A DNA stretch of 32,899 nucleotides from a virus, in the IMG/VR virus record IMGVR_UViG_3300044984_002289, positions 1 to 32,899 of that record; one strand, 5' to 3'. Positions within the stretch are counted from its first letter, which is position 1. Every line of letters starts with the position of its first letter. Below are positions 14,610 through 22,424 of the stretch, piece after piece. Position numbers and translations under genes: made by a program. A model generated the notes under the pieces. That model saw nothing but the letters and a program-made list of their open reading frames with translations. It was not told the DNA's origin and did not search any database.

Positions 14610-14993
14610 CTATTCACCATCATACTTAGACAGTTTGTATTCATAATCTTTGTCGCATTTTGGACAATTAACCGAAACATATCCCTGGTACTCTTCTTTT
14701 AGAACAACACCACTAAAATTGCAATCGCTTTCATATACTTCAACTGAAGTAGCATATGAGTTCAACTCCATAAGCAATGGCTTTAGGCGTTGCTGAACCC
14801 AATACTCAGTGATATTCCCGCTTCTTTTAAATTCATTAAATAAAGCCAATGCACTATCTGCAAGATCGTGCATTTCGTGTTTTGTAATGTGAACATAAGT
14901 TGCTGTCGCATTACATTCAAACCATTCTTCAAATTCATTTCCCCCAGCAATTTCATATTCATTGCCAGTAACCCCAGGTGGATAATTACTCAT
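14610..14993 (-). CDS. Conserved phage protein, YPPGVTGNEYEI type
   Basis: 127 residues beginning MSNYPPGVTGNEYEIAGG, an N-terminal signature I know from many unnamed phage proteins. A helical core follows, then a C-terminal CPKCDKDYEYKL half zinc ribbon; FECNAT and the single CxxC may not form a full site. GGAG lies 6 bp before the ATG. Function unknown. Confidence 0.78.
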   Translation of the reverse strand: MSNYPPGVTGNEYEIAGGNEFEEWFECNATATYVHITKHEMHDLADSALALFNEFKRSGNITEYWVQQRLKPLLMELNSYATSVEVYESDCNFSGVVLKEEYQGYVSVNCPKCDKDYEYKLSKYDGE

Positions 14994-15016
14994 AACTTTC
15001 TCCAATCTTTCTTAAT

Positions 15017-15050
15017 GGGGTTAGGCTAGTGATCAGCCTAACCTAACCCC
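15017..15050 (-). promoter_or_regulatory. Mutually exclusive hairpins in intergenic leader
   Basis: GGTTAGGCT (15019-15027) can pair with AGCCTAACC (15035-15043), or GGGGTTAGG (15017-15025) can pair with CCTAACCCC (15042-15050). The two folds compete for the same bases. The region lies between two minus-strand genes, just after a stop. There is no T-run, so attenuation or 3'-end stability is as likely as termination. Confidence 0.5.
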
Positions 15051-15058
15051 AAATCTGT

Positions 15059-15241
15059 TTAAATAGATTCAACCTCTGTGTAAACAGAAGTCATTCTTCC
15101 AAATGTTGTCATTTGTGATTCTCTAGATGCAATAATATCTGCAATTTGTTCTGCTTCATTAATATCCAACAAATCTAGATATACATCTTTAACAATTCTA
15201 AGCCTAAAAGACTTTTCATCACTCAATAATTTTGTTACCAT
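15059..15241 (-). CDS. Small hypothetical protein
   Basis: 60 residues, one helical segment VYLDLLDINEAEQIADIIAS. Overlaps the end of the WhiB gene by 23 bp and is probably co-translated with it. Function unknown. Confidence 0.62.
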   Translation of the reverse strand: MVTKLLSDEKSFRLRIVKDVYLDLLDINEAEQIADIIASRESQMTTFGRMTSVYTEVESI

Positions 15242-15506
15242 GTTTAATCACAATTTCCTTTGCTTGGTTAATTTCAATGTTTTTTTCATAAAGTCTATGA
15301 TATTTTCTTCTTTCTCTTTGCGAAAGACCACCCCAAATGCCATATATTTCGTCAGCTCTTATTGATTGGCTTAGACATTCTGGTGCTACTTGACATTTCT
15401 CACAAACTTTTTTTGCTCTAATAATTGCTAAAGCATCATCTGCATAAAAATCTATTCCTTTAATTGTTCTGCAATATGCTCTTTCAGTCCAATGTTCACT
15501 CACCAT
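15219..15506 (-). CDS. whiB: WhiB-family iron-sulfur transcription regulator
   Basis: 95 residues. Four conserved cysteines at 12, 35, 38 and 44 (C...CEKC...C) to hold a [4Fe-4S] cluster, followed by the G-I-W-G-G turn (56-60) and a basic SQRERRKYHR stretch for DNA contact: the complete WhiB pattern. Family members act with the sigma factor or as redox-sensitive regulators; phage WhiB proteins can silence host WhiB function (known for TM4 WhiBTM4). This ties the phage to an actinobacterial host. It may redirect host transcription. Confidence 0.95.
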   Translation of the reverse strand: MVSEHWTERAYCRTIKGIDFYADDALAIIRAKKVCEKCQVAPECLSQSIRADEIYGIWGGLSQRERRKYHRLYEKNIEINQAKEIVIKHGNKIIE

Positions 15507-15885
15507 CAGTTTCCTCTAAATCCCAATATGGAAGCGTAGATGATTCATCAATAATTACTGGTATCACTTCATTTTTAGTGAACTCAAAATAATCTTGACG
15601 ACTATCATCTTCCAAACTATTGATTACATTAATAACATGAAAGCATAGAGATATAATTACTCCAGTAACTCTTTCATGATCCAATTCTCCATTATCATCA
15701 TATGTATGATTAATTATATTCATCATTCCATGCATTCTAGATGTCATGTCATCATAATCTAATTCAGATAGAATATTGGTAATTGATATCATATCATTAG
15801 CATAATCACTTGCGTCAACCAAACCATCTGGCGCTGAATCAGTATTATCTTCACTCATCTTATCAAAATCATTTTCATTAAACAT
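15496..15885 (-). CDS. Acidic hypothetical protein
   Basis: 129 residues, strongly acidic start and end (NENDFDKMSEDNTDS, YWDLEETDGE) with a helical core VTGVIISLCFHVINVI. Good GGGAG ribosome site. Overlaps WhiB by 11 bp, so the two are likely made together. Function unknown. Confidence 0.7.
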   Translation of the reverse strand: MFNENDFDKMSEDNTDSAPDGLVDASDYANDMISITNILSELDYDDMTSRMHGMMNIINHTYDDNGELDHERVTGVIISLCFHVINVINSLEDDSRQDYFEFTKNEVIPVIIDESSTLPYWDLEETDGE

Positions 15886-15902
15886 TTAATCTCCCTTGTT
15901 AG

Positions 15903-16391
15903 TTAATACCAAATTGCTGAACCTTCACAAAATTCACCTGCAAATTCTAACCACCAAGTTGCGTACATCCAATCCTTAATGAATTCCTCATAATTATCTG
16001 GATGCAATTGCTTAGCATTAAATGCAAACTTCTCTGTGTTATCTTTCATTATATTAGCCATAGAAATACATTCATCTGAGCTAATACCTTCCTCACCATT
16101 AGCAAAACCTTTTCCATAAAATGAAATGCCAAGCGAAGATTCATGCCACATATCATCTATACCGTCAAGCATAGATATTAGTCCATTTCCATATTTACCT
16201 CTATACCAACAATCAGTTCCCATAATTCCTGTTGTTGGAACTGAATCTTTAACCATTGGATTAGATTCATATTCATTCTTCCATGTACATTTACCACAAG
16301 CTTGTGTTTCATTGCAATCAATACGACCATCATGATCTTTAATTGCAACATCAATACATGGATATTCCTTAGGTATATTGTCTAGTCCCAT
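15903..16391 (-). CDS. Cys-rich conserved phage protein
   Basis: 162 residues starting MGLDNIPKEYPCID. C-x-x-C motif (QACGKCTWKN) plus further cysteines (DCNET, TDCWYRGKYG) may bind metal. Second half is helical (ANIMKDNTEKFAFNAKQL, DWMYATWWLEFAGEF). No family name recognised. Confidence 0.72.
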   Translation of the reverse strand: MGLDNIPKEYPCIDVAIKDHDGRIDCNETQACGKCTWKNEYESNPMVKDSVPTTGIMGTDCWYRGKYGNGLISMLDGIDDMWHESSLGISFYGKGFANGEEGISSDECISMANIMKDNTEKFAFNAKQLHPDNYEEFIKDWMYATWWLEFAGEFCEGSAIWY

Positions 16392-16393
16392 TG

Positions 16394-17002
16394 TTATTCT
16401 CCGTATAATCCAAAGTCAATGTCTTCTACATCATCATAAGTTTGATGAAATTCCCATTGATCATGTTGTTTAATTTCACCATTAGCAAATATCAATTGTC
16501 CAGCAAATGCCATTCCTGGTTCTTCATATGATATAAAACCACTTAGTTTCGGAAATCTATTTACAATTGCATTTGCTAATTCATCACAACCTGGACCCCA
16601 AGCAGTATCATATTCAAAATGGATACTTGATTCCCCAGACAATGTTACAACTGGATTCTCATAATCTGTTTCACCATTTTCAAGGGTTGAATACGCATAA
16701 TTTTTTTTATGAGTAATACCACTTGCTGTCAAACTATAATCACCCCATTTAGTTCCCCAATTAGCATTGCACCAATCATACCAATTATCATGACCATACT
16801 TATCAACTAAATCTATATTGCTTTCTTTTCCAAATGATGATGTCGTTCCTTCTAATTCTTTTGGCATTGGCAATAGATTTGCAAATAATTCATATGGATT
16901 ATCTTCTTTATCTGAACCGTTGTTTTCAACTGTTTTAATAAAGATTTCAATATCTTCAGTTGACCCAGTAATACCTAATTTATTATTACAATGGTTTGGC
17001 AT
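16394..17002 (-). CDS. Api92/DUF1281-like ferredoxin-fold protein
   Basis: 202 residues. The start MPNHCNNKLGITGSTEDI, then FANLLPMPKEL, WCNANWGTKWG, SIHFEYDTAWGPGCDELANAI and a GMAFAGQLIF end is the pattern of the Api92/YubB-type domain (DUF1281), common in phages and plasmids and of unknown function. GGGAG precedes the ATG. Confidence 0.85.
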   Translation of the reverse strand: MPNHCNNKLGITGSTEDIEIFIKTVENNGSDKEDNPYELFANLLPMPKELEGTTSSFGKESNIDLVDKYGHDNWYDWCNANWGTKWGDYSLTASGITHKKNYAYSTLENGETDYENPVVTLSGESSIHFEYDTAWGPGCDELANAIVNRFPKLSGFISYEEPGMAFAGQLIFANGEIKQHDQWEFHQTYDDVEDIDFGLYGE

Positions 17003-17253
17003 TATTCTTCTCCCTTATATGTCTTTTTGTAATGTGTATATTTTGATTCAATTACTGCTTTGAATTGTTTTCCAGGAGTTGTTCCTGGAGTATTTATTAA
17101 CTTATTAAAATCATCAACATATATTTGCTCATAATAATATGTATCCAAAGATTTAAATATGGCTGTTAATTCACCATACATATTGCCGTTATCTCTTTCA
17201 TATCTCAACTCATCAAGCATTGATGAATTAAGATTTGTTACTGTTACTATCAT
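17002..17253 (-). CDS. Small hypothetical protein
   Basis: 83 residues. IVTVTNLNSSMLDELRY at the start, a Tyr-rich middle (LDTYYYEQIYVDDF) and a basic end (YTHYKKTYKG). Shares one base with the next gene's start (stop/start overlap). Unknown. Confidence 0.65.
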   Translation of the reverse strand: MIVTVTNLNSSMLDELRYERDNGNMYGELTAIFKSLDTYYYEQIYVDDFNKLINTPGTTPGKQFKAVIESKYTHYKKTYKGEE

Positions 17254-17945
17254 TCAAACTCCAATACTGGTTGTGATTTGTCATATTTAGATATTTCATT
17301 AGCAGTAAATGGAGGTCTTTCCATTCCATTTTGATCACAAAATGAATACCATTCCATAAACCTTTCTGGACTCCAAATCTGAAGGTTAAAGATTGCCATC
17401 AAGATATCATTATCTTTAAATCCTGAATGTCTGACATCAATATCCATATTTATTTCTAATTCATGATAAACTTCAGAAGCCCAATCTGGATTTTCAACAA
17501 TATCTACATACCCAGGATTTAGATAATTCCAAAAGTCAATACTATCAATATTGTCATCATCAATCATTTTGTCGTATGTTTCTTCATCAGCAACTGGATA
17601 GTCATCTAATTTATCTAACCATTCCATTGCTAAATAGAATGAAGATGCGATAACTTTTTTGTCTGTATCATCTTCATAAACACGACAAACTAATCTATCA
17701 ACATTACCAACAGCCCAATGTGCATAGTTTTCTATTCTGAAATCTTCAGGAAAAATGCCCATCAATTCTTCAGTAATATATTTGAAGTTTGCTTTTTCTA
17801 ATGGATCAGAATCTCTATTCTGATCAATATTAGTAAAACCCCAAGTATCAAACATATCTTTACTACCCCAATAACCGAATTCTTCTGGTTTAGTTGTAGC
17901 TTGTTTTGCATACTTTTCAATATTTAAAACAAAATCGCTCATCAC
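17250..17945 (-). CDS. Acidic Trp-rich hypothetical protein
   Basis: 231 residues, acidic, with many Trp-containing segments (FGYWGSKDMFDTWGF, YAHWAVGNVDRLVC, DSIDFWNYLNPGYVDIV). Mixed helix and strand. Overlaps both neighbours by 4 bp. No family recognised. Confidence 0.7.
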   Translation of the reverse strand: MMSDFVLNIEKYAKQATTKPEEFGYWGSKDMFDTWGFTNIDQNRDSDPLEKANFKYITEELMGIFPEDFRIENYAHWAVGNVDRLVCRVYEDDTDKKVIASSFYLAMEWLDKLDDYPVADEETYDKMIDDDNIDSIDFWNYLNPGYVDIVENPDWASEVYHELEINMDIDVRHSGFKDNDILMAIFNLQIWSPERFMEWYSFCDQNGMERPPFTANEISKYDKSQPVLEFE

Positions 17946-18409
17946 ACCTCGCTTCCAGCAATCATCAATTCTTTAACTGCTTCTGCAAGCTGACCTCTAG
18001 CATCACCATAATCATAAACTGGATTCTCTAAATCATCACTAAATGAAATACAATTAGCAAATTGAAGGTGACTATTAGCCGAAACTAAAAGACGAACTCT
18101 ACGCCTATCTGGATGTTCAGATGGAGGCAAATCACTATTCTCATCATTTTCTTCTTTAATAGGTGCAGCCCAACCAGTTGTTGCAATAGTAATAAAATCA
18201 TAATTTTTTACTTGAGCAATAAGTGCTGGATTATCATAAAGCATATCGTAAATATCTCCGTCAGATGCAATCTGTTCTGTTTGCACAGTCAAATCATTAT
18301 TTACCATAACACCATATGCTATTGCTTTACCCATACTAAAATCAGTACTGATTGAATCAGTAATATAGTCTGCTATGATTTTTAGTGTATCGTCATCTAC
18401 TTTTTTCAT
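17942..18409 (-). CDS. Hypothetical protein with JAB-like strand pattern
   Basis: 155 residues. IAYGVMVNNDLTVQTEQI, VKNYDFITIATTGWAAP and RRRVRLLVSANSHLQF give alternating strands; a C-terminal helix follows. No catalytic motif that I can assign (no clear JAMM metal triad). Overlaps neighbours by 4 bp. Unknown. Confidence 0.68.
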   Translation of the reverse strand: MKKVDDDTLKIIADYITDSISTDFSMGKAIAYGVMVNNDLTVQTEQIASDGDIYDMLYDNPALIAQVKNYDFITIATTGWAAPIKEENDENSDLPPSEHPDRRRVRLLVSANSHLQFANCISFSDDLENPVYDYGDARGQLAEAVKELMIAGSEV

Positions 18410-18747
18410 TTTGCATTCTCCTTATTTGTTGTTAGGTTTAATTCTTTAATTGCTTCCTCATCCCAATTAGTTGGGGTATTCCATTCAATTTCAATTGCTG
18501 TTGCCGCCTCTAATTCATTATCAGCATCATAAACAATTACAATTTCACCATATGAGCCAAAATCATGTGGAAACCACATCTTTTTAAATCTCATACTCTT
18601 ATGTGTTTCTAAACCTGGAAACATACGCTCAAGCTGAGCCATATACGCATCCAATTCTTTATTCGCCCGATTTTCATAATCTGGACTACCAACTTGAGCA
18701 CAATCTTCATCTGAAGGTGTGCTTCCTAAATTAAGATAATCTAACAT
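18406..18747 (-). CDS. Hypothetical protein
   Basis: 113 residues. LDAYMAQLERMFPGLETHKS helix, then strands MWFPHDFGSYGEIVIVYDAD and AATAIEIEWNTP. GGAGAGG ribosome site. Function unknown. Confidence 0.7.
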   Translation of the reverse strand: MLDYLNLGSTPSDEDCAQVGSPDYENRANKELDAYMAQLERMFPGLETHKSMRFKKMWFPHDFGSYGEIVIVYDADNELEAATAIEIEWNTPTNWDEEAIKELNLTTNKENAK

Positions 18748-18748
18748 T

Positions 18749-18889
18749 TTATACCTCTCCTATTTCTTTGATTTTCCATATTTCATCTGGCATTTTTTTC
18801 TCAGTCCAACCTGTTTTTTCAGTCCAATAATATTGAGGCTCAGGTTTTTCTTTCACCCATTGCAGTATTTTTACTTTTTTCTTTTTCAT
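18749..18889 (-). CDS. 46-residue basic protein
   Basis: MKKKKVKILQWVKEKPEPQ then YYWTEKTGWTEKK and a short helix. Lys/Trp-rich. Its ATG overlaps the previous TGA (ATGA) and it ends 1 bp before the next ATG. Possibly nucleic-acid or membrane-surface binding, on charge alone. Confidence 0.65.
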   Translation of the reverse strand: MKKKKVKILQWVKEKPEPQYYWTEKTGWTEKKMPDEIWKIKEIGEV

Positions 18890-18954
18890 AATTTATCCTT
18901 AATTAAAATTGTGAATATTAATAAAAGCATTGCTAAAAGCAAAATGTGATCCAT
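18886..18954 (-). CDS. 22-residue membrane microprotein
   Basis: MDHILLLAMLLLIFTILI followed by KDKL: essentially one membrane helix. The ATG directly follows the preceding stop and the TGA overlaps the next ATG. Kept because it bridges two genes with no gap; no independent proof of expression. Confidence 0.5.
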   Translation of the reverse strand: MDHILLLAMLLLIFTILIKDKL

Positions 18955-19086
18955 TTAGTAACCATCATCCCAATCAGATTGAGAACTAATAAAATCAACT
19001 GGAATCACAACTTCACTTCCACAAATAGGGCAAGGCATAACCCCTTCTTCAAAGAATTCAAAACATTCTTGACATTGATAATCCAT
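18955..19086 (-). CDS. 43-residue zinc-ribbon protein
   Basis: MDYQCQECFEFFEEGVMPCP then ICGSEVVIPV: two CxxC knuckles (C5, C8 and C19, C22) spaced as in rubredoxin-like zinc ribbons, then an acidic tail. The ATG overlaps the previous stop as TAATG. Likely a small metal-binding adaptor; partner unknown. Confidence 0.75.
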   Translation of the reverse strand: MDYQCQECFEFFEEGVMPCPICGSEVVIPVDFISSQSDWDDGY

Positions 19087-19493
19087 TACATATCCTTTTC
19101 TGTTAGTTTGATAGTGACCCAACCCCAGTCACAACACTGGTATTCTTTTTGATCTGAAGGGTGAAGCCCAATCAGATTTTTTGTTTTTCTATAAAATAAA
19201 GTAAACATCTTTACTGTACAGTCATGACAAGCAGTTATTTTAACCACATCATCTTCTGACATACAGTCAAAGAATTCACCATAACCACCACATAATTCAA
19301 AAGTCAAACCTTGACTTATTTGTTCTACAATAATGTCAGGTTCACGACCTTCAAAATTAAATTCCATACTCTCATTGTCTGAGTATTCTTTTGTTTTTTC
19401 ATTATATGTTCTTTGCCAAAATACGGGAGCTATTTTTTCACCACAACCGTCACATTCAACCCAATCTTTTTTGGTTAAGATTATTGTATCCAT
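19086..19493 (-). CDS. Cys-rich hypothetical protein
   Basis: 135 residues. CDGCGEKI near the N-terminus and CHDC near residue 90 form a probable split zinc ribbon; CCDWGW near the end adds two cysteines. Between them is an acidic strand region (MEFNFEGREPDIIVEQ). Next to two further metal-binding small proteins. Function unknown. Confidence 0.72.
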   Translation of the reverse strand: MDTIILTKKDWVECDGCGEKIAPVFWQRTYNEKTKEYSDNESMEFNFEGREPDIIVEQISQGLTFELCGGYGEFFDCMSEDDVVKITACHDCTVKMFTLFYRKTKNLIGLHPSDQKEYQCCDWGWVTIKLTEKDM

Positions 19494-19684
19494 TACCTAT
19501 TCCATCCTGAATTACCGAAGTATTCATTTATTTCATTCTGCCATTTTTGCCAATCTGGATTCATATCCAAATCTAATGCCCAGTCGTAAACTTCAACTCT
19601 TTCATGAGTTTCACGAGTAAGTTTATTTGATTTCTTCATTGCAGGATGATTTTTTCTACTTTCATTTTCTTCAAACGGGTTCAT
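19493..19684 (-). CDS. Small hypothetical protein
   Basis: 63 residues from MNPFEENESRKN; basic first half (KKSNKLTRETHER), then WALDLDMNPDWQKWQNEINEY. The ATG overlaps the ORF start codon two codons earlier at 19690; purine-rich AGAAAGAAGA lies upstream. Unknown. Confidence 0.6.
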   Translation of the reverse strand: MNPFEENESRKNHPAMKKSNKLTRETHERVEVYDWALDLDMNPDWQKWQNEINEYFGNSGWNR

Positions 19685-19698
19685 TTTCAATCTTCTTT

Positions 19699-19920
19699 CT
19701 ATTGTAGTAAGTCGGCTCTAACATTTAGTGTTTTTAATTCTGTTTTCTTTACCCAAAAGTAATTAGATTTGTGAAGCAAAGCAGGAGTATAAATCTTTCT
19801 AAATTCCCTTTCTGAAACATCAAGACCAATCTTTTGGCATTTCTCACCTAAACAATATTCATAACCAGCTTCATATCTTTCATCAATAAAATCTGATGAA
19901 CAATATATACATTTAGCCAT
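19699..19920 (-). CDS. Small zinc-finger protein
   Basis: 73 residues from MAKCIYCSSDFIDERY. CIYC and YCLGEKC form a four-cysteine zinc knuckle at the N-terminus, as in small phage zinc proteins. A start three codons earlier (19929) is possible. The helical rest includes ALLHKSNYFWVKK. Function unknown. Confidence 0.65.
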   Translation of the reverse strand: MAKCIYCSSDFIDERYEAGYEYCLGEKCQKIGLDVSEREFRKIYTPALLHKSNYFWVKKTELKTLNVRADLLQ

Positions 19921-20101
19921 TCGTTTCATCTTTCATTAGAAGTTGGCAAATTGTAATTACTTTTTTTATCTTTTTATTATCCGTATTGTTTATTGCAACA
20001 TTACGCATAATCCAGCGATAATCCCTTCTGCGAGCAAAAGGAATATCTAAAAGACTTGATAATTTCTCAAGTTCATTCAATAGCTGACTTTTATATTCCA
20101 C
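19913..20101 (-). CDS. Small basic hypothetical protein
   Basis: 62 residues, helical and basic (LLNELEKLSSLLDIPFARRR, IKKVITICQLLMK). Could be a small helical DNA- or protein-binding factor. Overlaps the next gene. Confidence 0.62.
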   Translation of the reverse strand: MEYKSQLLNELEKLSSLLDIPFARRRDYRWIMRNVAINNTDNKKIKKVITICQLLMKDETNG

Positions 20102-20102
20102 T

Positions 20103-20501
20103 TTATTCCTTTACCAGTTGATCGTGATAGATAACAAATTGACATTCAGTATTCATAAAACTCTCAATCAATTGTTCTTTGAACATTTTACTTAGAAGTA
20201 AAAATTCACGAATATCTTCAAGAATTACCACTTCACCTTTTCTATTCTTTCTTTGAACCTTGATGGATACTAAAGACATAAGCAATTCCTGGTCATTATC
20301 TCTCCAGTAATCACGATATGTTCTTTCTTTTGTATATGAACCATAAGGAAAAAACGCATCTACTTTTGCTTTCTTTTCTTTGATTACAATCTCAACATCA
20401 TCTTCTTCAATAATGTCAATAACAAGGTTTCCAGTAATCTCATATGAAGTCATAGTCTTATCTGGAATAACTTCTGAAACATCAACGATTTCAATTTCCA
20501 T
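20103..20501 (-). CDS. Hypothetical protein
   Basis: 132 residues. N-terminal half beta-rich and acidic (MEIEIVDVSEVI, GNLVIDIIEEDDVEIVI), C-terminal half basic to mixed (VSIKVQRKNRKGEVVIL) and helical. No family recognised. Adjacent to the next gene by a shared base. Confidence 0.7.
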   Translation of the reverse strand: MEIEIVDVSEVIPDKTMTSYEITGNLVIDIIEEDDVEIVIKEKKAKVDAFFPYGSYTKERTYRDYWRDNDQELLMSLVSIKVQRKNRKGEVVILEDIREFLLLSKMFKEQLIESFMNTECQFVIYHDQLVKE

Positions 20502-20716
20502 TACTGCAACTCGCTTTCTATTTTCAATAGTTGTTTTTCCTGAACATCTTCTTGTATTCTTTCATAAACATCATCTTTAATACCAGTACTAAACTCAAGC
20601 AAAATCATTTGTTGTTCTGCATAAAATTGTTGAGGAGTAATCAAACCCCTATTCTTTTGCATATACAAACGATTTAGACGATTACTAATATAATAGTAAA
20701 GTGATTCTATTCTCAT
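20501..20716 (-). CDS. Small helical hypothetical protein
   Basis: 71 residues, all helical (SLYYYISNRLNRLYMQKN, LITPQQFYAEQQMILLEF). Overlaps the upstream gene by 4 bp. Resembles small adaptor or coiled-coil proteins; function unknown. Confidence 0.66.
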   Translation of the reverse strand: MRIESLYYYISNRLNRLYMQKNRGLITPQQFYAEQQMILLEFSTGIKDDVYERIQEDVQEKQLLKIESELQ

Positions 20717-21126
20717 TTGCTTTCTCCCATTGTTTGCTTATTATAATAAACTGGATTACCTGAACTAATATGAGAAGTGATATTTATTTTCTCATCTCCA
20801 ATAGTTGCTGTATTGTTTATATTACCCGTAACACAAGGTGAAACAATACGCTTACGCTGAGGACCAAATTTAGCCTTAGATACTTGGTAATCATTAGACC
20901 AAGCATAAACTACAAAGTCACTACCTTTTTTACGCAAACGCAAATTCTGAGCATAAAGTAACTTAGCAACGGTAGATATACGCATTGCTTTACCTGAATC
21001 TAACACTACGGCAAAGAATGTCTCATTATTTTGCGTAATCTCTACTACTTCAGAGACAATACCATAAACCCTATTTTTATCTGATATTTTATTACCAACA
21101 ATAGAACCGAACAATCTATCACTCAT
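20713..21126 (-). CDS. Hypothetical beta-rich protein
   Basis: 137 residues. RVYGIVSEVVEITQNNETFF, AVVLDSGKAMRISTVAKLL and SDFVVYAWSNDYQVS look like a small beta-barrel. Basic patch KFGPQRKRIV. First gene of the long accessory series in transcription order; its leader carries the inverted repeat at 21167-21201. Unknown. Confidence 0.7.
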   Translation of the reverse strand: MSDRLFGSIVGNKISDKNRVYGIVSEVVEITQNNETFFAVVLDSGKAMRISTVAKLLYAQNLRLRKKGSDFVVYAWSNDYQVSKAKFGPQRKRIVSPCVTGNINNTATIGDEKINITSHISSGNPVYYNKQTMGESK

Positions 21127-21166
21127 TGACTAATCCAATCTTTTAGATTTATGCTGATATACGAAA

Positions 21167-21201
21167 ATATCACACTAAATCTCTTAGAAATAGTGTGATA
21201 T
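21167..21201. promoter_or_regulatory. Inverted repeat ATATCACACTA, possible operator
   Basis: Perfect 11-bp arms ATATCACACTA / TAGTGTGATAT with a 13-nt spacer, in the leader of the 20713-21126 gene. The 13-mer ATATCACACTAAA recurs at 1916-1928, where it follows the GATATATC octamer. The gap 21127-21521 contains only this and the repeat at 21366-21407; no gene seen. Confidence 0.55.
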
Positions 21202-21365
21202 AAAATTTGACCTAATTGCTGAACTAATGTGTCGTTCATTGAGTAATAACGATATCGGGGAAACTAATCAAAAAAAACCTGCGTGAAAATATTTCTTTTA
21301 TATTTCTTTTGCATCGGAAAAGTATGCAGAAAACAAATCAGCTCTTATATAAACTTTTACATAAA

Positions 21366-21407
21366 AAAACTTACAGCCCCGTGTAAGATTACAGGGCTGT
21401 AAGTTTT
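21366..21407 (-). terminator. Composite iteron/terminator hairpin
   Basis: 14-bp arms AAAACTTACAGCCC / GGGCTGTAAGTTTT enclose the spacer CGTGTAAGATTACA, which is itself an exact TGTAANNTTACA site (21382-21393), the same motif as the 1-1696 array. On the minus strand the hairpin runs into seven T, so it can end the glycosyltransferase transcript. Half-sites at 21371 and 21398 continue the near 16-bp spacing. Confidence 0.75.
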
Positions 21408-21521
21408 CCGCTTGAATATTATTATTTATATTAAGAATTAGCTAATGAATCACCAAGCATCTTTTAGCCAATATTTTACCAAATTTTAATATGTATTTCA
21501 TGACCAACTAGGGTCATTTCA

Positions 21522-22349
21522 TTATTTTGGATTTTTAGTAGGTTTTTGGGAAATAGAAATTAGGTAATCCATCATGCTACCTTCATAGTTAAATCTACCT
21601 AAATGCTGAATCTCAATCGCAGGATCAACCCAAACTTTACCATCAAGCTTTTGCCAATACCTACAGAATCCATAATCTTCAGATACGAATCTACCATCAT
21701 CATCTACATAAGAATTAAAGAAAGCATATGTCCAGTTCTTTTCTTCATCATTCATTGAACCTGTATCATCATTAAACTTTAATTCAGGGTATGCCTCAAT
21801 AAGCTTTTCAATAACCGATCTCTTAATGCACATAAAGCCAGTACCAGCATCATGAACAGAAATTGCACCATTATCTGTTTCAATTGTATTATTTCCAGCA
21901 CGAACAGGATTTACCACAAACCTTGTTGATTTCTTTGCCAATTCTTTTGCAGGAACACCATTACTAACATGTTCTACAACTTTATCCCAGTTAATATCCT
22001 TAATCGGATAAGATCCAGTAACAATTTCTTTATCGTGCCAAAGAAGCTTTACAATATCCTCAGGTCTAAACGCAAGGTCAACATCAAGAAAAATTAAATG
22101 TGTGAACTGTGGATTAGCCATAAACTTAGCAACAAGATTATTCCTAGCTCTGTTAATAAGAGAATCAGTAATCGTACTCACTGCGAATTTACAATTGATT
22201 TCTTTTAGGTACATCACAGTCTTCATAAAAGACATGAAGAAAGGTTCAGTCAATGACCTATCGTAACATGGAAGCCCAAACATTGGACACCACGAATCAA
22301 TATCTTCTCTATCAATTTCAATATTCTGTTGTTCAATTTCTAATGTCAT
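21522..22349 (-). CDS. GT-A type glycosyltransferase
   Basis: 275 residues. Nucleotide-sugar fold: strand FAVSTIT, helix LINRARNNLVAKFM, strand THLIFLDVD with the metal-binding DxD at 89-91, then IVTGSYP and a CIKRSVIEKL acceptor-side segment. A DYGFCRYW motif near residue 237 completes the GT2-like pattern. It likely transfers a sugar to phage DNA, a virion protein or host surface glycan; substrate unknown. No ribosome site is visible: the ATG lies about 17 bp after a terminator. A start at the internal Met (24) is possible. Confidence 0.82.
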   Translation of the reverse strand: MTLEIEQQNIEIDREDIDSWCPMFGLPCYDRSLTEPFFMSFMKTVMYLKEINCKFAVSTITDSLINRARNNLVAKFMANPQFTHLIFLDVDLAFRPEDIVKLLWHDKEIVTGSYPIKDINWDKVVEHVSNGVPAKELAKKSTRFVVNPVRAGNNTIETDNGAISVHDAGTGFMCIKRSVIEKLIEAYPELKFNDDTGSMNDEEKNWTYAFFNSYVDDDGRFVSEDYGFCRYWQKLDGKVWVDPAIEIQHLGRFNYEGSMMDYLISISQKPTKNPK

Positions 22350-22365
22350 GCATCAATTATGACAT

Positions 22366-22401
22366 AAAAAAAAGCCCCCTGCAGTTTATGCAGGGGGCTT
22401 T
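22366..22401 (-). terminator. Strong rho-independent terminator
   Basis: Perfect 13-bp stem AAAGCCCCCTGCA / TGCAGGGGGCTTT with a 5-nt loop; on the minus strand it continues into a run of eight T. It lies 24 bp after the stop of the 22425-22787 gene, ending that cistron. Confidence 0.93.
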
Positions 22402-22424
22402 ATGGAGTATTTTTCTAAATGTTT

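Noticed and set aside
17942-18409. JAMM/JAB isopeptidase
   Set aside because: Strand order is suggestive, but the HxH...D metal triad is not present.
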